Shown: positions 48,178 to 53,548 of the stretch, in pieces
Position numbering within the stretch: the first letter of the stretch is position 1
Layout of the letters: each line of letters begins with the position of its first letter
Assembly: GCA_028064945.1 (NCBI GenBank)
Contig: JAPTWQ010000088.1
Span: forward strand, 1 to 53,548
DNA length: 53,548 bases
Reading direction: 5' to 3'
Source: Nitrospiraceae bacterium
GTDB lineage: Bacteria; Nitrospirota_A; Leptospirillia; Leptospirillales; Leptospirillaceae
Notes under the pieces: generated by a model
What the model was told of the DNA's origin: nothing
What the model saw: the letters and a program-made list of their open reading frames with translations, nothing else
Databases searched by the model: none
Made by a program: the position numbers and the translations under genes

Positions 48178-49445
48178 ATGGACGCCAGCTCGGATAAAAA
48201 AGGCGAGGCTCCCCCGGACTCCCGGAAAGGAATCCGCAGACGGGTGACCCGTTGGCTTTACGGTGAGCCTGAGAGGGTCTTTGTCTTCGGAGCCCTCCTC
48301 GTCGGGAGCATTTTCGGAGTCCTGGCAGTCCACTCCTACGATTCCACCCGCCTTGTGCGCAGGGCCCTCGTTCTTGCCGGGAGCTTTGAACGCGAAGAGA
48401 CCCTCGTGTCGGACTAACTCCTGTCCATGGACGATGCCGAAACGGGACAAAGAGGATATCTTCTGACCGGGAATCCGTCCTATCTTGCCCCGTACATCAA
48501 GGGGATCAGCCGGTCGATGGTCCTTGAGCGAAAACTTCGCGACGCGTTCTCCGGAGGATCCCAGGATTCGAAGGATCTCGACGTGCTTTTTGCTCTCGCG
48601 GCGGCGAAGCGTTCGGAGCTTTCCCGGACGATCGGTCTCTATGGCCGGGGCGAGCGCTCAGAATCGATGCAGATTCTTAAAGACAACGAAGGAAAGGACT
48701 TAATGGACCGGATCCGGTCGCAGGTCCGGCGACTCGAAGGACGAAAAAAGGGAGAGCTCCTTGGAGTGCGTCAGGCCTTGGTCCGGCGGCTCGAGCATGC
48801 GGAGAGGGATCTTGTGGCGGCAGGTGTCTCCCTGGGGCTTTTTCTTTGGGCCTTTTTGCCCTGTCCATGGAGAAGAAGAGACGGTCGCGGGAGATTCTCG
48901 AACAGGAAACCCTGGTAGATCGGCTGACCGGCCCTCCCAACAGGAAGAGGCTCTTCGAGTTTCTGGAGGTGGCCTGCCGTCGTGCCGAGAAGGAGGGACG
49001 GGATCTGGCCGTTCTTTTTATCGACCTCGATGGCTTCAAGTCGGTCAATGACAGACACGGACATGCGACGGGAGACCGGATCCTGGTGGAGGTGGCTCAC
49101 CGGTTCGGCTCCGTCATCCGGGGCGAGGATCTTTTGGCCCGACTCGGAGGAGACGAATTCGTCATCTGCCTCACCGGCACGGGGGAGTCACGGAGTTGGG
49201 TGGAATCGCTGGCCCAGCGCCTGATCGCCACCTTCGATGACCCCTTCTTCCCTCCGGTGGGCAAGGGCGTCCTCTCCTGCTCGGTGGGAGTGGCCTGTTT
49301 CCCGAGGGACGGCCGTTCCCCCGCTGAGCTTTTGTCCTCGGCCGATATGGCGATGTATCAGAGCAAAAACGCTGGGAAGCATCGCGTGACCTTTTACAGT
49401 CCGGGCGACCGGGGGGCCATGTCGGCCTTCCCCCGCTCCTCCTGA
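48178..49445 (+). pseudogene. CHASE3-GGDEF diguanylate cyclase gene broken by a stop and a frameshift
   Basis: Three pieces form one former gene. The first (48178-48417) gives an N-terminal membrane segment (VFVFGALLVGSIFGVLAV) and stops at TAA. The same frame continues at once with LLSMDDAETGQRGYLLTG, the CHASE3 signature, through 48840. There a shift at a T-rich run moves the reading to the frame of LGLFALSMEKKRRSREILEQ, a second membrane segment that leads into the GGDEF domain (DRLTGPPNRKRL; LFIDLDGFKSVNDRHGHATG; ARLGGDEFVICL) up to 49445. The GGDEF site and the RxxD inhibitory site (RGED) are intact. It starts 2 bases after the sigma-54 activator. Unless both lesions are bypassed or are sequencing errors, the full protein is not made. 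Confidence 0.85.
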
Positions 49446-49566
49446 TCACCCGTTCGGAGAGGGGAGAACCATGGAGAGTTCGATCATCCTGTCCCCTTCG
49501 GTCGCGTTTGGCATAAATTCCGGTCACATGGACCAAACAAAGGAACGGAAGGGGGTATCGTCCGTC

Positions 49567-51645
49567 ATGTCAGGAAGAAAGAGATTCCTCTCCCTTCTTC
49601 TCCTTGCGTCCCTGATCGTTCTGACCCTTCCCGGAAGAGCCCTTTCGGCATCCCTTCCTTCCGGCGGAGGAAAGCTTCCTGCCGCACTTCACGCCCGAAG
49701 CGATGAATTCCTTTTCAGGGCCGCCAGACGCTATTTCAAGGGAGGGCATGATCGTTTGGCACTGCAGGCCGTGACCATGTTGCTGAAAGACCATCCTGGC
49801 TCGATTCTCCAGGGGCCCGCCCTCCTGCTCCGTGCGCGAATCGAGGCCAGACGTTCCATCAGGCGGGGAGATCGGGACTTCAGGAGGCCGCTGGCCCTCT
49901 TCCGTCAGGCCGAAAAGGTGCCCCCACCCGGCTGGGACAAGGGGGAAGTGCTCTTCAGGATGGGGCAGTACCTGGTTAGGAAGCGCTTCGGTGTCGAAGG
50001 CCGGGGACTCCTCGAGAGGCTCCGGTCGGAAAATCCTCAGAGCCCCTGGAGCTATCGGGCTCTCCTTTCCATTGCCGATTCCTATCGCGAAAAAGGGGAT
50101 CTTCCCCGCGCCGAAAAGCGCCTTCTCATGGCCGACCCCGAGAAGTTCCCCGGCCCTGTCACCAAGGACGATCGGCTGCGCTGGCTTTATCTGGCGGGAC
50201 ATCTGAAGCTCGATCGGGGGGATATCCCCGGAGCGGGAGAAGACTTCCTGGCGGCCCTCTCCCTCTCTCACGACTATCCCTATGCCCATCCGGAGGCCTT
50301 GTTCCTTCTCGGTCGCTATGCCTACCGTGCCCACCATGATCTTCGGGCCGTCACGCTCTTCCGGAGATTCATCCGATTGTTTCCCAACGACTCCCGACTC
50401 TCGTTGGCCATGTACTACCGCGCTCGTCTGTCGGGGCGCCTGGGCCATCCCGATCGGGAGAAGGGCCGTCTGCGCGAGCTGACGATGGACGAGCCAGGAA
50501 CACCCGGGAGCCATATGGCCAAGATCCGCATGGTGGCGATGACCTTTCCGGAGAAGCATCCACCGAAGGGAGCCTGGGACCGGACACTTCTTTCCCGATC
50601 GCTCTCCCTGCTCGAGAAGATTGCCCAGGAAGAGACCCATGCCCGAATTGCTCAGAGGGCGTCCCTCCTCCGCATCGGTCTCCTCTCCCGGGCGGGCGAC
50701 CCGAACCAGGCCCTTCGGGAGTTGATCCGCATCTCCGAGGGGGTTGATCCCCAGACGGATTTCGGACGCCGGCTCGGGGCGCTCAAGGAGCAGGTCACCC
50801 TGGCCCGGGCGCTGGCCTTGGCCCATCCCCTGAAGCCCCATCGGCTTCTCGAAGTCTACCGGGTCTCGCGGCGGGAAATCCCCCCCCCGTCGGATCCCTC
50901 CTCCGCCCCGCTCTATATGGCCTTGGCCCGGGCCTACCGGAAAACAGGAGAGACCGAGAAAGCGAATCTCCTGATCGACAATGTGCTGGCCCAGGCCACG
51001 GATCCAACCCTCCGGGATCGGGCGGCAAGAAGAAAGTTCTCCTGGCTTCTTGCCGACAAAAAGATCGGGATGGCGATGAATTTTGCCTTGATTCGGGCCG
51101 AGGATGCCACCGTTGCTCCCCCGCTTCGGGAGGGCTGGTTTGATTCGGCGCTCAAGGAGGCCGTGGCGGGGAGGGATGAGGAGGGGGAGAGGCGGGTGTT
51201 GGAGGCGTGGGAGGATTCAGGGGTGCCCGAGAAAGACCCTGACCGACAGAGAGCCCGTCTTGGGCTCCTCGAGATCGATGCCGGCAGGGCCGATCGGGGT
51301 CGGGAATTGTTGCTCGAGGCCCTTCCGGGTCTTGAAGTCCGTCCCGATGCCAGGACGGAACTTGCCGAGAGCCTGTACCGGCTGGGGGAGATGGCCCGGG
51401 AGGAGGGGGATCTGACGACTGCCCGAAAGGACTGGGGAAAGTTCCTTGACTGCTGTCAGGGCAATCCCCAAGGAGGATGGGTCATGTATCAGCTGGGTCA
51501 GGCGGCTCTTTCCGAGGGGCGACAGGAGGAGGCTCTGGACTGGTTTAAAAAGACTGTCAAAGGTTATCCGGGGCAGGATGTGGCCAAGCTTGCCGGAATG
51601 AAAATCACTGAAATTACCCTGGAAAAACGTCATGAAGGACCCTGA
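49567..51645 (+). CDS. large secreted TPR-repeat protein
   Basis: The 692-residue protein has a signal peptide (MSGRKRFLSLLLLASLIVLT, cleavage near ALSAS) and many tetratricopeptide-like helix pairs throughout (RYFKGGHDRLALQAVTMLLKDHPG; ALLSIADSYREKGDLPRAEK; YALFLLGRYAYRAHH-type units; YQLGQAALSEGRQEEALDWFKKTVKGYPG). Such periplasmic TPR proteins often scaffold flagellar, pilus or cell-envelope assembly. The start at ATG 49567 was chosen because it opens the signal peptide; the ribosome site is weak and the earlier ATGs at 49471 and 49528 cannot be excluded. Its end overlaps the histidine kinase start by 14 bases. Confidence 0.8.
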   Translation: MSGRKRFLSLLLLASLIVLTLPGRALSASLPSGGGKLPAALHARSDEFLFRAARRYFKGGHDRLALQAVTMLLKDHPGSILQGPALLLRARIEARRSIRRGDRDFRRPLALFRQAEKVPPPGWDKGEVLFRMGQYLVRKRFGVEGRGLLERLRSENPQSPWSYRALLSIADSYREKGDLPRAEKRLLMADPEKFPGPVTKDDRLRWLYLAGHLKLDRGDIPGAGEDFLAALSLSHDYPYAHPEALFLLGRYAYRAHHDLRAVTLFRRFIRLFPNDSRLSLAMYYRARLSGRLGHPDREKGRLRELTMDEPGTPGSHMAKIRMVAMTFPEKHPPKGAWDRTLLSRSLSLLEKIAQEETHARIAQRASLLRIGLLSRAGDPNQALRELIRISEGVDPQTDFGRRLGALKEQVTLARALALAHPLKPHRLLEVYRVSRREIPPPSDPSSAPLYMALARAYRKTGETEKANLLIDNVLAQATDPTLRDRAARRKFSWLLADKKIGMAMNFALIRAEDATVAPPLREGWFDSALKEAVAGRDEEGERRVLEAWEDSGVPEKDPDRQRARLGLLEIDAGRADRGRELLLEALPGLEVRPDARTELAESLYRLGEMAREEGDLTTARKDWGKFLDCCQGNPQGGWVMYQLGQAALSEGRQEEALDWFKKTVKGYPGQDVAKLAGMKITEITLEKRHEGP

Positions 51646-52888
51646 TCCCGCACGGCCGGAAAACGCCCAACCCCTTCCTCCCGAGGAGCGGGAGGAGATT
51701 CTTCGTCAGGCCTTTCTCTCCTTCCAGTCGGCCTCCGAATCCCTCGTCTCCTCCTATTCGGGCCTTGAGCGTCGCATTGCCGAGCTTTCCGAGGACCTGA
51801 CCCGGACCAATCGCGCTCTCGACCGGCAGGGAAGCTTTCTCGAGGCCATCCTTGAAAGCCTGTCCGCAGGGGTGGCGGTTCTCCTCCCTGGAGGCGTTCC
51901 TCTTTACCGCAATCCGGCCATGGATGCCTTTGCCGACCCCCACTCGCCGGATTTCCTTGCCCTCCTTTCCGGCAAGGGGCTCTGGCCTCCAGCGGAGGAG
52001 AGCTCCCGTGAGGTCTCTGTCGCCCTCGACCATGGGGGACGTTCGTGGGTCGCTGTCCGCCGTCCCGTCAAGGGGCCGGAAGGACAGGAGATTGGTTATG
52101 TCTTTGTCTTTTCCGATGCCACCCGCCTCAAGGAAATGGAGGAGGAGGTTTCCCGGGACCGCCGACTGCGGGCCATGGGAGAGATGATTGCCCAGATTGC
52201 CCACGAGCTTCGAAGTCCGCTGGGAAGCCTTGAACTCTTCCGCTCCCTTCTTGATCGGGAGGCCGAAACGTCGAAGGTCCGCGAATATCTTGGCCATATG
52301 GCCACCTCCATTGCCTCCATGGACCGCCTGGTTAGCAATCTTCTCTACCATACAAGAACTCCTTCCCTGGAAGAGGAGGAGGTCGACGCTCGGGATCTTG
52401 TGGCCCGGCTGACCCGGGATCTTTCCCGAATGGCCTCCTCCGCATTCCGCGACCGCCCGCCTCCCGAGATTTTCTGTCTCGTTCCGGAGGGACCCCTGAC
52501 CTTCTTCGGAGACAGTGACCTCCTCTACCACGCTCTCTTCAACCTCGCCACCAATGCCCTCGAGGCGGTGAGCGCCTTGCCGGAGCCTCCGGGAGAGGAG
52601 CCGGCCGGCTCACGTCAGGTCCGCCTTGAAGGGCTCCGAGGACCGCGGGGAGAGATTCTCTTTCGTGTCTCCGATAATGGCACAGGTATTGCTAGTGACA
52701 TAGCCGAGCGTGTCTTTGATCCGTTCTTTACCACGCGGGCCAAGGGAACGGGGCTCGGGTTGTCCATTGTGCACAACATCGCAGTCGCTCACGGAGGAGA
52801 TATCAGGCATGGAAGGGAAGACGGCTGGACGGTCTTTGTCCTGACGCTTCCCGCGGCCCGCTCTTCCGGGAATCCGGAAGGGGGCTGA
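51632..52888 (+). CDS. FleS/FlrB-like sensor histidine kinase
   Basis: The 418-residue soluble kinase has an N-terminal coiled coil and a PAS-like region ([24 protein letters not shown]), then HisKA with [14 protein letters not shown] (phosphorylated His), N box [13 protein letters not shown]1 VSDNGTGI and [19 protein letters not shown]. The domain order and the following NtrC-type regulator resemble FleS-FleR/FlrB-FlrC, which control class III flagellar genes. No flagellar structural gene is visible in the window, so this is by analogy. The ATG overlaps the TPR gene end by 14 bases. Confidence 0.85.
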   Translation: MKDPDPARPENAQPLPPEEREEILRQAFLSFQSASESLVSSYSGLERRIAELSEDLTRTNRALDRQGSFLEAILESLSAGVAVLLPGGVPLYRNPAMDAFADPHSPDFLALLSGKGLWPPAEESSREVSVALDHGGRSWVAVRRPVKGPEGQEIGYVFVFSDATRLKEMEEEVSRDRRLRAMGEMIAQIAHELRSPLGSLELFRSLLDREAETSKVREYLGHMATSIASMDRLVSNLLYHTRTPSLEEEEVDARDLVARLTRDLSRMASSAFRDRPPPEIFCLVPEGPLTFFGDSDLLYHALFNLATNALEAVSALPEPPGEEPAGSRQVRLEGLRGPRGEILFRVSDNGTGIASDIAERVFDPFFTTRAKGTGLGLSIVHNIAVAHGGDIRHGREDGWTVFVLTLPAARSSGNPEGG

Positions 52889-52898
52889 GGAGGTCAAG

Positions 52899-53548
52899 GT
52901 GGGAACACAGGAAGCCGGAAGCATTCTGGTGGTTGACGACGAGCCGGAGATGGCGATCGCTCTGGGAGAAACCCTTCGTCAGGACGGGTTTCGGGTCAGT
53001 CTTGCCCAAAACGGGAAAGAGGCGATGGAGAAGCTCTCCCGGGAGGAGTATGGCTGGGTGATCAGCGATGTGAGGATGCCCTCCGTCGACGGGATGGAGC
53101 TCCTCTCCCACCTTCGGTCCATCGCACCTCTGACGCGTGTCATTCTCATGACAGGGTACGGAACGGTTCCACAGGCCGTCGCGGCGATGCAACAAGGAGC
53201 CGTCAATTTTCTGACAAAGCCCTTCAAGGCGGAGGATCTTCGAAAGATCCTGAAGCCGATGCGTCCCGGAACCGCTCCGGCTCTGCTGGTGGGCCGCACA
53301 GGTCCCTGGGAGTCCGTGTCGCGTCCCATCCTGACCCGGGATCCGGGAATGATCCGAATTTTAGGGATGATCGATGCGGTGGCAGCCACTCCGGCAACGG
53401 TTCTGATCGAAGGAGAGAGCGGAACCGGCAAGGAGCTCATTGCCCGCTACCTTCATGAACGATCGACCCGGGCGCATCGTCCCTTTGTGGCCGTCAATTG
53501 TGCCGCACTTCCCGACAACCTTCTGGAGTCGGAGCTCTTCGGGTATGA
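52899..53548 (+). CDS. NtrC/FleR-like response regulator (partial, runs off the window)
   Basis: Translation from GTG 52899 (GGAGG upstream) gives a receiver domain ([22 protein letters not shown]; phospho-acceptor Asp in [45 protein letters not shown]) followed by the start of a sigma-54 AAA+ domain ([20 protein letters not shown]) up to LLESELFGY at the window edge. It lies 10 bases after the kinase stop and should be its cognate regulator. The AAA+ Walker B, GAFTGA and HTH lie beyond the window. Confidence 0.9.
   Translation, partial: MGTQEAGSILVVDDEPEMAIALGETLRQDGFRVSLAQNGKEAMEKLSREEYGWVISDVRMPSVDGMELLSHLRSIAPLTRVILMTGYGTVPQAVAAMQQGAVNFLTKPFKAEDLRKILKPMRPGTAPALLVGRTGPWESVSRPILTRDPGMIRILGMIDAVAATPATVLIEGESGTGKELIARYLHERSTRAHRPFVAVNCAALPDNLLESELFGY

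Noticed and set aside
49570..50841. Minus-strand frame of 423 codons
   Set aside because: It is antisense to the TPR protein and rich in Gly, Arg and Pro with no domain.

Overview
The window looks like a chromosomal segment of an acidophilic Nitrospirota bacterium, most likely Leptospirillum. This is inference: the evidence is moderate-to-high GC with a strong preference for G/C at third positions, frequent TTG/GTG starts, a split two-subunit glycine decarboxylase, sulfur-relay proteins, an HME metal-efflux operon and many c-di-GMP and sigma-54 regulators. No species marker such as 16S rRNA is present. No phage, CRISPR array or intact insertion sequence was seen. The only mobile-element trace is a decayed IS1380-like transposase.

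Layout. 0-5 kb: DUF1232 membrane protein, initiator tRNA, dihydrolipoamide dehydrogenase, a degenerate signalling protein and a secreted phosphoesterase. 5.1-6.2 kb: a fragment of an EAL-domain gene, then DsrE-like and TusA sulfur-trafficking proteins. 6.3-10 kb (minus): mazG, SDR, TrpD2-like, HD-GYP. 10.1-16.2 kb: three-gene RND metal efflux operon, preceded by a possible small Cys-rich ORF. 16.2-20.9 kb (minus): tRNA-Ser(GGA), SRP RNA, dnaX-ybaB-recR, prfC. 21-22.9 kb (minus): a MscS channel gene frameshifted in a 10-base homopolymer, followed by dsrE/F/H-like genes. 23-26.8 kb: diguanylate cyclase, two tRNA-Ser genes, TPR protein, SDR, tadA. 26.7-28.9 kb (minus): a compact transcription unit with two unlisted small ORFs, a PAS/sigma-54 activator and tRNA-Ser(CGA). 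29-33 kb: a tightly overlapping run of DksA-like, SDR, MDR, TPR lipoprotein and a DapF homologue lacking both catalytic cysteines. 33-37.1 kb: a small membrane protein, a degenerate PAS/GGDEF-like protein, rhodanese, an outer-membrane barrel and a globin. 37.2-38.6 kb: a gene-poor zone with the transposase remnant. 38.7-46.9 kb: SurA-N-like chaperone, gcvT-gcvH-gcvPA-gcvPB, lipoate ligase-like, a small regulator-like protein, HDOD protein, queG. 47-53.5 kb: sigma-54 activator, a broken CHASE3-GGDEF gene, a large TPR protein and a FleS/FleR-like two-component pair that runs off the end.

How it fits together. GcvT, GcvH, GcvPA and GcvPB in one operon, plus Lpd at 1.3 kb and a lipoyl ligase-like protein, supply a nearly complete glycine cleavage/synthase system. 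Four sulfur-relay elements (DsrE-like, TusA, DsrEFH-like, rhodanese) are spread over 30 kb. c-di-GMP signalling is represented by one intact GGEEF cyclase, one HD-GYP protein, two degenerate homologues and two pseudogenes, suggesting active turnover of this network. All four serine tRNA isoacceptors lie within 8 kb.
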